Assembly: GCA_041567315.1 (NCBI GenBank)
Contig: JBFGCA010000049.1
Span: 1-32,088, forward strand
Direction of reading: 5' to 3'
Source: JBFGCA01 sp041567315
GTDB lineage: Bacteria; Acidobacteriota; Thermoanaerobaculia; Multivoradales; JAHEKO01
Length of the DNA stretch: 32,088 bases
Shown: positions 25,081 through 32,088 of the stretch, piece by piece
Position numbering within the stretch: position 1 is the stretch's first letter
How the letters are laid out: every line of letters starts with the position of its first letter
Program-made: the position numbers and the translations under genes
The notes under the pieces: generated by a model
The model's input: the letters and a program-made list of their open reading frames with translations, nothing else
Told to the model about the DNA's origin: nothing
The model's database searches: none

Positions 25081-25644
25081 GTGAATCTCCGGAACAATGC
25101 AAGGGCTCTGTTGGCGCTCTCGGCGATCCTGTGCGCGGCCGCGCCGGCCGTCGCCCAGCACCGCGGCGACTGCCGCGGAGCGGAGGCGGAGAGCTGGTCG
25201 ATCGTGGTGGCCGGTCCCGAGGAGCCCGGGCAGCGGCTGGTGGTGAGCGGCCGCGTGCTCCGAAGCGACGGCGAGACGCCGGTCGCCGGAGCCACGGTCT
25301 TCGTCTTCCAAACCGACGCCGAGGGCTACTACTCGCCGGGCGGGATGGACGAGTCCGACGCCCGGCTGTGCGGGCTGATGCTCACCGACGCCGGGGGCCG
25401 CTACCGCTTCGAGTCGGTCAAGCCCGCCCACTACGCCACCGGCGGCCCCCCGGCCCACGTCCACTACCGGGTCTGGGGCGAGGGCATCCCGCCGCAGAAC
25501 TTCACCCTCAACTTCGAGGGCGACCCCAAGCTCGGCGCCCGCGGCCAGGACGCCTCCGCCAACCCCACCTGGGCCACCGTCCGGCCGATCGCCGAGGGCG
25601 CCGACGGCGTGCTGGAAGTCGTCAGGGATCTGCGGCTGCGCTGA
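25081..25644 (+). CDS. Secreted intradiol-dioxygenase-like protein
   Basis: AGGAGG (25066-25071) is 9 nt before GTG 25081. The product is 187 residues with a signal peptide (ALLALSAILCAAAPAVAQ), unusual for the cytosolic catechol enzymes. The intradiol fold shows in VVSGRVL, GATVFVFQTDAEGYY, DAGGRYRFESVKPAHY and GPPAHVHYRVWG. The ferric ligands of the family are present: probably Y84, Y118, H126 and H128. The arginine that in protocatechuate dioxygenases stands three residues before the first ligand histidine is replaced by proline (P123), by comparison from memory. It may act on phenolics outside the cytoplasm or bind carbohydrate-like ligands; the substrate is unknown. Confidence 0.8.
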   Translation: MNLRNNARALLALSAILCAAAPAVAQHRGDCRGAEAESWSIVVAGPEEPGQRLVVSGRVLRSDGETPVAGATVFVFQTDAEGYYSPGGMDESDARLCGLMLTDAGGRYRFESVKPAHYATGGPPAHVHYRVWGEGIPPQNFTLNFEGDPKLGARGQDASANPTWATVRPIAEGADGVLEVVRDLRLR

Positions 25645-25710
25645 ACGGTTCCGGCAGCGGAATCGACCCGCCGCCGGTCGTCTGCGGGCAAGCGCTCGAG
25701 ACGCGGGCGG

Positions 25711-25716
25711 TAGAAT
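25711..25716 (+). promoter_or_regulatory. -10 box before the wHTH-TPR gene
   Basis: TAGAAT ends 9 nt before GTG 25726, leaving a leader of a few bases and no ribosome-binding site. The same TAGAATGG stands before thiG. No -35 is visible. Confidence 0.45.
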
Positions 25717-25725
25717 GGCTTTACC

Positions 25726-27780
25726 GTGTCCGCTGCTTCGACGGGTCGGCCGACGCTGCGTTTCGGCGAGTTCGAGATCCAGCCCGGCACGGGGCGGCTG
25801 CTGCGCAACGGCCGGCGGGTCCGCATCGAGCCCCGGGCCTTCGAGCTGTTGGCCCTGCTGGCGCGGGAGCGCGGGCGTCTGGTCGAGAAGGACGAGATCC
25901 TGGCGGTGGTCTGGAGCGGCGCCGCCGTCACCGACAACGCGTTGACCCGCGCCGTAGCGCGGGTGCGGCGGGCGCTGGGCGACGCGGCCAGGGAGCCGCG
26001 CTTCGTGGAGACCGTCCACGCCCGCGGCTACCGGTTTCTGGCCGAGGTCGAGGTGGTGGAGCCGGGCGCGCCGGCGCCGGCGGCAGGATCCCGGGCCAGC
26101 TCGAGAGGCTGGCGCTGGGTCGCCGCCTCGCTCGGACTGGTCCTGGCGGCGGCGGCGCTCGCGGTGTCGCTGGCCGCGCGCCGGCCGGGACCGGCCGGGT
26201 CCGCGATGCCCGCCGCCGGAGCGCTCGATCCGAGCCGCGTCGCCGTGCTGCCGCTCGAGAACCTGGGCCGGGCGGCGGACGACGACTATCTGGTCGAGGG
26301 GCTGACCGAGCAGATCACCTCGACCCTGGCGCAGATCCGCGACCTGCGGGTGATCGCCGGCACCACGACCCGCGCCTACGGGAACAACGGCGCCCGCATC
26401 CGGGAGATCGCCGCCGAGCTGCGCTCGGGCACGGTGCTGGAGGGCAGCGCCCGGCGCGCCGGCGACCGGGTGAGGATCCACGTCCAGCTGATCGACGGCG
26501 GCTCCGAGGAGCACCTCTGGTCGGGCGAGTTCGATCGCTCGCTGGAGGATCTGTTCGTCATCCAGAGCGAGATCGCGACCCGGGTCGCCGAGGCGCTCCG
26601 GCTTTCGATCCCGTCGGCGCGGGTGGCCGCGATCCGCCGCGGTCCGACCCGCGATTTCGGCGCCTACGAGCTCTACCTCAAGGGCCGCGAGGCCTACCGC
26701 CGGCGAACCCGGGTCGGCAACGAGGAGGCGATCGAGTTCTACCGCGCGGCGTTGGAGATCGACCCCGATTTCGCGCTCGCCGAGGCCGGGCTGGCCAACG
26801 CCTTCGCCACCCGCGCCATCTGGTACGGGCACGGGCCGGAGGCCGACGAGGACGCGGTGCGCTCGGCCGAGCGAGCCCTGCGGCTCAACCCCGAGCTGCC
26901 CGAGGCCTACAAGGCGCTGGGCATCGTGGCGATGCATCAAGACCGCTTCCGCGACGCCATCGAGCTCAACCGCCGGGCCCTCGAGCTCAACCCCTCGTAC
27001 GACGAGGCCTACTACAACCTGTCGTCGGCGCTCCACATGGCGGGACGCTGGGACGAGGCGCTGCTCGTCCAGATCCGCGAAACGACCCTGAGCGCCAGCC
27101 GGCAGGGCCTGGCGGCGCAGGCGCTCTACCTGGGGCTGGTGGAGGAGGGGCGGGTGCTGGCCGAGAGGGCGCTCGCCGAAGTCCCGTTTTCGCCGTACCT
27201 GACCATGACCCTGGCGCTCGAGGACGCCCGCGCGGGCGATCTGGAGGCGGCCCGCCGGCGCCTGAGCGCACTGCGCAACGCGCGGCCCGACTGGTCGGGG
27301 GTGTGGCAGGTCTCCGGCCAGGTCGAGGCCCTCGCCGGGGACTACGCCCTCGCCGCCGAGTACTTCGAAGAGGCCGACCGCGTGCCGACCGGCGGCGACT
27401 TCGAGTCGGCGATCGACCTGGCGCGGGGCGCCTGGTTGACGGGGGATCTCGACGGCGCGGAGAGGCACTGCGCTCGGGCGGAGGCGGTCATCCTGCCGGC
27501 CGTCGAGGGGGGCTCCGAGTACTGGCTCCACTACTGGGGCATGGCGGTGATCGAAGCGATCCGCGGCCGCTCCGACGCGGCCGTCGACTGGTACGCGCGG
27601 GCGGTCGACGTCGGGTACCGGTACGCCTGGCCGGACGAGGTGCTGCCGGAGTTCGAGCTCTTGCGGGGGAACCCGCGGTTCCTCGCCCAGCTCGAGCGCA
27701 TGCGCGGGCTGGTCGCCGAGATGCGTGAGGCGGTCCGCCCCGAGGTCGAGGCGGCGGTCGCCCGGCTGATCGGCGCCTGA
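25726..27780 (+). CDS. ToxR/CadC-type winged-helix transmembrane protein with TolB-like and TPR domains
   Basis: This is a 684-residue protein from GTG 25726. Residues about 10-105 are an OmpR-type winged helix (RFGEFEIQPGTGRLLRNGRR, then VTDNALTRAVARVRRALGD and VETVHARGYRFLAEV). One membrane helix follows near 130-150 (WVAASLGLVLAAAALAVSLA). Residues about 165-300 resemble the TolB-like amino-terminal domain common in these proteins (VAVLPLENLGRAADDDYLVE, GLTEQITSTLAQI). From about 315 to 670 are TPR-like pairs (EEAIEFYRAALEIDPDFALA, DAIELNRRALELNP). The DNA-binding part is cytoplasmic and the sensor/TPR part extracytoplasmic. It would be a one-component membrane regulator; its signal and targets are not evident. 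Confidence 0.9.
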   Translation: MSAASTGRPTLRFGEFEIQPGTGRLLRNGRRVRIEPRAFELLALLARERGRLVEKDEILAVVWSGAAVTDNALTRAVARVRRALGDAAREPRFVETVHARGYRFLAEVEVVEPGAPAPAAGSRASSRGWRWVAASLGLVLAAAALAVSLAARRPGPAGSAMPAAGALDPSRVAVLPLENLGRAADDDYLVEGLTEQITSTLAQIRDLRVIAGTTTRAYGNNGARIREIAAELRSGTVLEGSARRAGDRVRIHVQLIDGGSEEHLWSGEFDRSLEDLFVIQSEIATRVAEALRLSIPSARVAAIRRGPTRDFGAYELYLKGREAYRRRTRVGNEEAIEFYRAALEIDPDFALAEAGLANAFATRAIWYGHGPEADEDAVRSAERALRLNPELPEAYKALGIVAMHQDRFRDAIELNRRALELNPSYDEAYYNLSSALHMAGRWDEALLVQIRETTLSASRQGLAAQALYLGLVEEGRVLAERALAEVPFSPYLTMTLALEDARAGDLEAARRRLSALRNARPDWSGVWQVSGQVEALAGDYALAAEYFEEADRVPTGGDFESAIDLARGAWLTGDLDGAERHCARAEAVILPAVEGGSEYWLHYWGMAVIEAIRGRSDAAVDWYARAVDVGYRYAWPDEVLPEFELLRGNPRFLAQLERMRGLVAEMREAVRPEVEAAVARLIGA

Positions 27781-27798
27781 GGGGCCGGCTCCGGCCCC
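27781..27798 (+). terminator. GC hairpin right after the wHTH-TPR stop
   Basis: GGGGCCGG and CCGGCCCC face each other across two bases, immediately after the stop codon. There is no T-run, so the assignment as terminator is tentative. Confidence 0.4.
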
Positions 27799-27867
27799 GC
27801 CTGACAGGCACGCCGGGGCCGATTGGACCGGGCACCGGTCGGCCCGGAACCGTCCGCCGGCGGCGGC

Positions 27868-27991
27868 CGTCACGACTCCGCGCAAAGCCGTCCGGGCGGC
27901 GTCACGACCGGCCCGGCCGGGCCTGGCTAGTTTCACCAGCGAGGGCCGTCCCGGGGCGCCCTACGGTTGGCGCGCCGGTTCGGGACGGCCC
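27868..27991 (+). promoter_or_regulatory. Upstream region of the OmpA-type gene: direct repeats, -10 and leader hairpin
   Basis: CGTCACGAC occurs at 27868-27876 and 27900-27908, exactly 32 bp apart (about three helical turns), a pattern expected of regulator sites. TAGTTT (27928-27933) could be a -10. GGGCCGTCCCG (27943-27953) pairs perfectly with CGGGACGGCCC (27981-27991), an 11-bp leader stem. All are inferred from sequence only. Confidence 0.35.
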
Positions 27992-28014
27992 GGGACAACC
28001 TGTGGAGGAACACC

Positions 28015-29193
28015 ATGAGCGATCAAGACCGGGTCGTGGGCTGGGCGGTCTGCGGCCTGCTGGGCGCCGGGCTGGCCCCCGGCGGACCGGTGCGGGCCGA
28101 GATCCCGCCCGGTCTCCAGCCCTCCGAGCCGATCGTCTGCCGCGGCAACCAGGAGCTGGAGGTGCGCGGCCGCTACATCGTCACCGACGGCGACGGCATC
28201 GAAGTGGGCGGCAACTGCGAGCTGCGGCTCGTCGACAGCCACGTCGAGGCGGGCGGCGTCGGCGTGTGGGCGGTCAACAACGGCGAGGTGACGATCGAGC
28301 GGAGCTTCGTCTCCGGCCGCCGCGCCGGTCTGCGGGCCGACAACCGGGCCGAGATCTGGTTCACCGACAGCACGATCCGCGGCGGCACGGTGGCCTGGAA
28401 CCTGGCCGAGATCCACGAGGGGCGCGGCAACGACGTCTCGGGGAGGGTGGTCGCCGGCGGCGCGGCGCCGGGCAGCGGTGACGTCTCGATCCGGACCGGC
28501 CCCGGCGGCGTGCGCGTCGAGAGTGGTGGCGAGACCGTGGTCGTCGGCCCCGGGAGCGTCACGGTCGAGAGCGGCGGCGAGCGGGTCGAGGTCACCCCGG
28601 ACGAGGTGCGGGTGGACGACGGCACCACGATCGAGGTCGACCCGTCGGGGGTGCGCGTCACCAGCGGCGGCGAGGAGGTGGTCGTCGAGGAAGGCTACGT
28701 GCGGATCACCGACGGCCGTGGCGTCACCGAGATCACGGGCGACTGGCGGACAGGCGGCACGATCTACAGTGCGGCCGACACCGAGCGCCTGCTGGTCGAG
28801 CTGGGGGCGCGCGAGGAGGCAGGGGAGCTCGAGCTGCGGATGGCCGGCGACGTGCTGTTCGACTTCGACAGCACGGCGATGCGGCCGGAGGCGATCGACG
28901 AGCTCCGCAAGGTGGCACACCTGATTCGCAGTCGCTCGCGAGGCATCGTCTACGTCACCGGCCACACCGACTCGGTCGGCAGCGCCAGCTACAACCTCGA
29001 GCTGTCGAAGGAGCGCGCCCTCACCGTCATGGGCTGGCTCAACCTCAACGAGGACATCCCGATGCGGCTGATGGCGGGCCGCGGCATGGGCGAGCAGCAG
29101 CCCATCGCCCACAACACCCGCCCCGACGGCAGCGACGACCCCGAGGGCCGCGCCCGCAACCGCCGCGTGGAGGTCCGCTTTGCCGTCGAATAG
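28015..29193 (+). CDS. Beta-helix/OmpA fusion outer-envelope protein
   Basis: GGAGGA (28004-28009) precedes ATG 28015; the upstream frame to 27967 is not needed. The product is 392 residues with a possible signal (VGWAVCGLLGAGLAPG), though its N-terminus is short in positive charge. Residues about 35-140 are right-handed helix-like repeats (CRGNQELEVRGRYIVTDGDG, GNCELRLVDSHVEAGGVGVW, EVTIERSFVSGRRAGLRADN). Residues about 150-240 are short Gly/Val repeats of the type GGVRVESGGETVVV. The C-terminal domain is OmpA-like: LFDFDSTAMRPEAIDELRKV, VTGHTDSVGSASYNLELSKE, GRARNRRVEVRF. It should bind peptidoglycan in the periplasm. The N-terminal part's ligand is unknown. Confidence 0.85.
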   Translation: MSDQDRVVGWAVCGLLGAGLAPGGPVRAEIPPGLQPSEPIVCRGNQELEVRGRYIVTDGDGIEVGGNCELRLVDSHVEAGGVGVWAVNNGEVTIERSFVSGRRAGLRADNRAEIWFTDSTIRGGTVAWNLAEIHEGRGNDVSGRVVAGGAAPGSGDVSIRTGPGGVRVESGGETVVVGPGSVTVESGGERVEVTPDEVRVDDGTTIEVDPSGVRVTSGGEEVVVEEGYVRITDGRGVTEITGDWRTGGTIYSAADTERLLVELGAREEAGELELRMAGDVLFDFDSTAMRPEAIDELRKVAHLIRSRSRGIVYVTGHTDSVGSASYNLELSKERALTVMGWLNLNEDIPMRLMAGRGMGEQQPIAHNTRPDGSDDPEGRARNRRVEVRFAVE

Positions 29194-29204
29194 AAGAACC
29201 GCGG

Positions 29205-29220
29205 CCGGGCGGCCGCCCGG
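29205..29220 (+). terminator. Perfect 16-bp palindrome after the OmpA-type gene
   Basis: CCGGGCGGCCGCCCGG lies 11 bp past the stop. It could form a short, strong hairpin, but no T-run follows. Confidence 0.3.
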
Positions 29221-29257
29221 GTGCGGGGCGCGTCGGCACCAGGGGGCGGGTGGTTAG

Positions 29258-29286
29258 TTGACTTAGTTTAAACTTCGAACTAAGCT
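29258..29286 (+). promoter_or_regulatory. Promoter and operator of the second toxin-antitoxin operon
   Basis: TTGACT (29258-29263), 17 bp, TAAGCT (29281-29286), then 6 nt to the antitoxin ATG. Between them sit CTTAGTT (29262-29268) and AACTAAG (29278-29284), an inverted repeat around the palindromes AGTTTAAACT and TTCGAA. The stretch is strikingly AT-rich for this genome. Confidence 0.7.
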
Positions 29287-29292
29287 TGGTTC

Positions 29293-29517
29293 ATGGCCGT
29301 CTTCAACGTCCACGAGGCCAAGACCCATCTCTCCCGGCTGCTCGAGCGGGCTCACGCCGGCGAGGAGGTGATCATCGCCAAGAACGGCAAGCCCTACGCC
29401 CGGCTCTGTTCCCTCGAGCCGCCTGCGCTGCGCCGGCCCGGGTTGCTCCACGGCGAGGTCGGCGAGGCCTTCTTCGAGCCGCTGCCCGAGGAAGAGCTGG
29501 AAGCCTGGGAGCGGTGA
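29293..29517 (+). CDS. Phd/YefM-family antitoxin (second system)
   Basis: This 74-residue protein starts at ATG 29293. The N-terminal AVFNVHEAKTHLSRLLERAH and GEEVIIAKNGKPYARL match the Phd/YefM fold; the tail FEPLPEEELEAWER is acidic and toxin-binding. The start lies 6 nt after a -10 box, like the antitoxin at 24928, so this transcript may be leaderless. Its stop overlaps the toxin start in GTGA. Confidence 0.92.
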   Translation: MAVFNVHEAKTHLSRLLERAHAGEEVIIAKNGKPYARLCSLEPPALRRPGLLHGEVGEAFFEPLPEEELEAWER

Positions 29518-29900
29518 GGTTCCTCCTCGACACCCACGCGCTCCTCTGGTGGCTGTTCGACGATCCCCGGCTGTCCGAGACGGCCCGCGAGATCATCGGC
29601 GATCCAGAGAACGAGATCCTGGTCTCCAGCGCCAGCGCCTGGGAGATCAGCACCAAGCATCGCCTCGGCCGGCTCCCGGCCGCCCGGGAGCTGGTTCAAG
29701 ACGTCGCCGGCTGGATCCAGAAAGCGGGCTTCCAGGAGCTGCCGGTCCGGATCCCGCACGCCCAGCGGGCCGGCAGCTGGCCCCAACGGCATCGCGACCC
29801 CTTCGACCGCATGCTGGCCGCCCAGAGCGCCCTCGAAGACCTCGCCCTGATCACCCAGGACCCGGCCCTGAGCACCTTCGGCGTCCGCCTCGTCTGGTGA
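29514..29900 (+). CDS. PIN-domain toxin (VapC-like, second system)
   Basis: GTG 29514 overlaps the antitoxin stop by four bases, and GGGAG lies just upstream, so translation is coupled. The product is 128 residues. PIN acidic residues are D6 (FLLDTHALLWW), E44 (SAWEIS), D98 (DPFDRMLAAQ) and D116 (ITQDPAL). It should be a Mg-dependent ribonuclease toxin, neutralised by the antitoxin. The protein is recognisably related to the toxin at 24303-24695 but clearly diverged, so the two operons are separate systems and not a recent duplicate. Confidence 0.92.
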   Translation: MRFLLDTHALLWWLFDDPRLSETAREIIGDPENEILVSSASAWEISTKHRLGRLPAARELVQDVAGWIQKAGFQELPVRIPHAQRAGSWPQRHRDPFDRMLAAQSALEDLALITQDPALSTFGVRLVW

Positions 29901-29929
29901 GCCGCCGCATCCCCGCCTGGGAGCCCGAG

Positions 29930-30006
29930 TGGTGCACCCAGGAGGATTTGAACCCCCAACCTACGGATCCGTAGTCCGTTGCTCTATCCAGTTGAGCTAT
30001 GGGTGC
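29930..30006 (-). tRNA. tRNA-Arg (anticodon ACG), CCA encoded
   Basis: The acceptor strands GCACCCA (5') and TGGGTGC (3') pair perfectly, followed by the discriminator A and a genomic CCA. The anticodon stem ACGGA/TCCGT encloses the loop CTACGGA, giving anticodon ACG (read as inosine, CGU/CGC/CGA). The T arm GGGGGTTCAAATCCTCC and D arm TAGCTCAACTGGATAGAGC are standard. A promoter lies just upstream. Confidence 0.95.
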
Positions 30007-30030
30007 ACGGAGGGACTGCGTGGGAGGCGG

Positions 30031-30059
30031 ATTCTAGGACAGGAGGGGGCGCGGGGCAA
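30031..30059 (-). promoter_or_regulatory. Promoter of tRNA-Arg
   Basis: On the - strand TTGCCC (30054-30059) and TAGAAT (30031-30036) are exactly 17 bp apart, 24 bp before the tRNA. This is the best full promoter here and supports TAGAAT as a working -10 hexamer in this genome. Confidence 0.65.
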
Positions 30060-30096
30060 GCTCTGGCCGGTGCTGTGGCGGCCGGGCCGGCGCGGG

Positions 30097-30906
30097 TCAT
30101 TCGATGAGGCCCTCGAGCGGGGAGGAGGCGGTGGCGTAGAGCTTGCGCGGGATGCGGCCGGCGTGGCGGGCGAGCCAGCCGGACTCGACCGCCAGGCGCA
30201 TGGCGCGGGCCATGCGGACCGGGTCGGCGGCCTGGGCGACGCCGGTGTTCATCAGCACGCCGTCGGCACCCAGCTCCATGGCGACGGTGGCGTCGGAGGC
30301 GGTGCCGACGCCGGCGTCGACGATGACCGGGACCTTGGCCTGCTCGACGATGATCCTGAGGTTGGCGGGGTTGCGGACCCCCATGCCGGAGCCGATGGGG
30401 GCGCCCAGGGGCATGACCGCCGCGGCGCCCAGCTCCTCGAGCTGGCGGCAGACCACGGGGTCGTCGTTGGTGTAGGGCAGGACCGTGAACTCCTCGGCCA
30501 CCAGGGTCTCGGTGGCGCGGAGCAGCTCGCGGTTGTCGGGAAAGAGGGTCTTCCGGTCGCCGATGACCTCGAGCTTGACCCAGTCCCAGCCGCCCAGCTC
30601 GCGGGCCAGCCGGGCGGTGCGGATCGCCTCGTCGGCGGTGTAGCAGCCGGCGGTGTTGGGGAGCAGCAGGTAGCGCCGCTGGTCGATCTGGTCGATCAGC
30701 GAGTCCTTGCCGACGGCGTCGAGGTCGACCCGGCGCAGGGCGACGGTGACGATCTCGGTGCCCGAGGCCTCGAAGGCGGCCAGCATGGTGGCGGCGTCGG
30801 CGTACTTGCCGGTGCCGAGGATCAGCCGCGAGCGGAAGGTGCGCCCGGCGATGGTCAGGGGCTCGACCTCGACGGCGGGGTGGGCGGGGGGCGCGACGGT
30901 GGTCAT
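30097..30906 (-). CDS. thiG: Thiazole synthase ThiG
   Basis: This is a 269-residue TIM-barrel protein. It makes the thiazole phosphate moiety of thiamine from 1-deoxyxylulose 5-phosphate, ThiS thiocarboxylate and dehydroglycine. Diagnostic parts are SRLILGTGKYAD near the N-terminus, TVALRRVDL, LLPNTAGCYTADEA, the Schiff-base lysine K111 in WVKLEVIGD, and the phosphate-binding loops MPLGAPIGSGMG and PVIVDAGVGTASDA. The gene is complete. No thiS, thiF, thiH/thiO or TPP riboswitch is found beside it. TAGAAT (30916-30921) lies 9 nt before ATG 30906, with GGAG between, so either a very short leader or none. Confidence 0.95.
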   Translation of the reverse strand: MTTVAPPAHPAVEVEPLTIAGRTFRSRLILGTGKYADAATMLAAFEASGTEIVTVALRRVDLDAVGKDSLIDQIDQRRYLLLPNTAGCYTADEAIRTARLARELGGWDWVKLEVIGDRKTLFPDNRELLRATETLVAEEFTVLPYTNDDPVVCRQLEELGAAAVMPLGAPIGSGMGVRNPANLRIIVEQAKVPVIVDAGVGTASDATVAMELGADGVLMNTGVAQAADPVRMARAMRLAVESGWLARHAGRIPRKLYATASSPLEGLIE

Positions 30907-30989
30907 CCAGACTCCATTCTAGTCCCTTCCGGGGCCCTCGGCGGCCGGCTGGCAGGCCCCCGCGCGGCCGGGGGGCGGGCCGCCCGGCG

Positions 30990-31631
30990 CTACCCGGCGG
31001 GGACGAAGTAGTGGCTGCCCTTGACCGGGCGCGAGATGCGGCGCACCAGCTCCTCGAAATCGGCCGGGCGCTCGACGAAGTTCAGATTGCGGGTGTCGAC
31101 CACCAGCAGCGGCGAGCGGTTGTAGTAGTGGTAGTAGTGGTGATAGGCGTCGATCAGCTCGGTCAGGTACTCCTCGGAGATCGTCTTCTCGAAGGTGCGG
31201 TCGCGGCGGCCGATGCGCTGGACGCAGGTCTCGAGGTCGGCCACCAGGTAGACGACGAGGTCCGGCACCGGCACCTGCGGCTCGAGCAGCGTGTAGAGCT
31301 TGTCGAACAGCATCAGCTCGTCGTCGGAGAGGTTGAGGTAGGCGAAGATGCGGTTCTTGGGAAAGGTGTAGTCGGCCACCACCAGCCGGTTGAACAGCTC
31401 GCGCTGGACCACCTCCTGCTGCTGCTTGTAGCGCGACAGCAGGAAGTAGAGCTCGGTCTGGAAGGCGGCGCCCGGGCGGTCGCGGTAGAAGTCGGGCAGG
31501 AAGGGGTTGCCGGCGTCCTCGAGGACCTTGACCCCCTCGAAACGGCGGCTCAGCATCTCGACCAGGCTGGTCTTGCCGACCCCGATCGGGCCGTCCACCG
31601 CCAGGTAGTGGATGGGGAGCTGTTCGGTCAC
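30990..31631 (-). CDS. Deoxynucleoside kinase
   Basis: This is a 213-residue protein starting at GTG 31631. It belongs to the deoxynucleoside kinase family, which phosphorylates deoxynucleosides with ATP in salvage. The P-loop GPIGVGKT spans residues 14-21; LVVADYTF and the LID-like arginine motif RIGRRDRTFEK are present. Specificity (dG/dA or dC) cannot be fixed. HHYYHYYNR near residue 170 is an unusually aromatic version of the family's Tyr/Phe-rich stretch. The gene starts 13 bp after mqnE ends, so the pair is probably an operon; no link in pathway is evident. Confidence 0.9.
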   Translation of the reverse strand: MTEQLPIHYLAVDGPIGVGKTSLVEMLSRRFEGVKVLEDAGNPFLPDFYRDRPGAAFQTELYFLLSRYKQQQEVVQRELFNRLVVADYTFPKNRIFAYLNLSDDELMLFDKLYTLLEPQVPVPDLVVYLVADLETCVQRIGRRDRTFEKTISEEYLTELIDAYHHYYHYYNRSPLLVVDTRNLNFVERPADFEELVRRISRPVKGSHYFVPAG

Positions 31632-31644
31632 GGGCGCCCGCTCA

Positions 31645-32088
31645 TCAGGCGATGGCGGCGGCCCGCTCGATCGGGTGGTAGAGGGTGTCGCGCTCGACCG
31701 GCCGGAAGCCGGCCTCGCGCACGATCCGCTCCAGCTCGCGGCGGCTGAGCTGCTGCTCGGTGGCGGCCCCGGCCATGTGGTAGATGGTCTCCTCGACCAC
31801 CGTGCCGTCGATGTCGTCGGCCCCGAAAGACAGCGCCACCTGGGCCAGCCTCGGGGTGATCATGATCCAGTAGGCCTTCAGATGCGGCACGTTGTCGAGC
31901 ACCAGCCGCGAGGTCGCCAGGTGCCGCAGGTCCTCGGTCCCGGTGGTGTGGAACTTGAGACCCAGGTAGTTGTTCTCGGGGTGGTAGGCCAGCGGGATGA
32001 AGGCGTTGAAGCCGCCGGTCTCGTCCTGCAGCTCGCGCAGCCTGAGCAGGTGGTCCACCTTGTGCTCGGGCTTCTCGACGTGCCCGTA
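31645..32088 (-). CDS. mqnE: Aminofutalosine synthase MqnE, C-terminal part (start outside window)
   Basis: The frame is open to the right edge; 147 codons plus stop are visible. It reads YGHVEKPEHKVDHLLRLREL, then NAFIPLAYHPENNYLGL, VLDNVPHLKAYWIMITPRLA and SFGADDIDGTVVEETIYHMA, which is the C-terminal half of MqnE. MqnE is a radical-SAM enzyme that joins adenosine and a dehydrochorismate product in the futalosine route to menaquinone. The SAM cluster CxxxCxxC lies in the missing part. MqnC is the alternative, but the GADDIDGTVVEE form fits MqnE better. Confidence 0.92.
   Translation of the reverse strand, partial: YGHVEKPEHKVDHLLRLRELQDETGGFNAFIPLAYHPENNYLGLKFHTTGTEDLRHLATSRLVLDNVPHLKAYWIMITPRLAQVALSFGADDIDGTVVEETIYHMAGAATEQQLSRRELERIVREAGFRPVERDTLYHPIERAAAIA

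Noticed and set aside
24247..27936. Long - strand frame through the dioxygenase and wHTH-TPR genes
   Set aside because: Antisense to two well-supported genes; low-complexity Arg/Pro/Ala translation.

Overview
This is a GC-rich bacterial chromosome segment, and both edges cut genes. Several features together point to a Gram-negative, probably Acidobacteriota-like organism: the futalosine menaquinone enzyme MqnE, a winged-helix/TPR membrane regulator, a large Asp-box (BNR/VPS10-like) secreted protein, an OmpA-domain protein, and several large secreted proteins with SdrD/Cna B-like domains. The taxonomy is inferred from gene content and was not tested.

Layout. Positions 1-4.0 kb hold two exported proteins on the + strand: a truncated parallel beta-helix protein and an 840-residue Cys-repeat/B-domain protein. 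From 4.0 to 6.0 kb on the - strand lie an exported protein of unknown function, a broken DUF4287/DUF5655 gene and a DUF2461 gene. From 6.1 to 11.3 kb on the + strand lie a LolA-like periplasmic protein, the 1066-residue Asp-box protein and an orphan ParA. From 11.3 to 20.0 kb on the - strand lie a polytopic membrane protein with a GspG-like tail, a 1441-residue B-domain protein with long Ser-Asp blocks, a small unknown protein, a secreted trypsin-like protease and a CheR-type methyltransferase. A 170-bp palindromic MITE-like element at 20.1-20.27 kb supplies the stop codon of the next gene. From 20.3 to 23.3 kb on the - strand are an SLC13 permease with four RCK_C domains and a coupled four-helix membrane protein/XRE repressor pair with duplicated operator-like sites. 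From 23.4 to 32.1 kb lie an SRPBCC-like membrane protein, two separate Phd/PIN toxin-antitoxin operons, a secreted intradiol-dioxygenase-like protein, a ToxR/CadC-type wHTH-TPR protein, a beta-helix/OmpA protein, tRNA-Arg(ACG), thiG, a deoxynucleoside kinase and the 3' end of mqnE.

How it fits together. About a third of the window codes for exported or surface proteins (beta-helix, B-domain, Cys-repeat, Asp-box, protease, OmpA), so envelope and extracellular functions dominate. Housekeeping genes (thiG, kinase, mqnE, tRNA) sit at the right end. Neighbours mostly lack an obvious shared pathway. The clearest functional couplings are the overlapping toxin-antitoxin pairs and the overlapping membrane-protein/XRE pair.

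The most interesting signals are: Ser-Asp blocks inserted inside one B domain rather than at its end; the palindromic element whose arms form a full 27-bp stem on the coding strand if two G-U pairs are allowed; a PIN toxin that seems to need a CTG start; and repeated placement of -10 hexamers 6-9 nt before start codons, suggesting leaderless or nearly leaderless transcripts.
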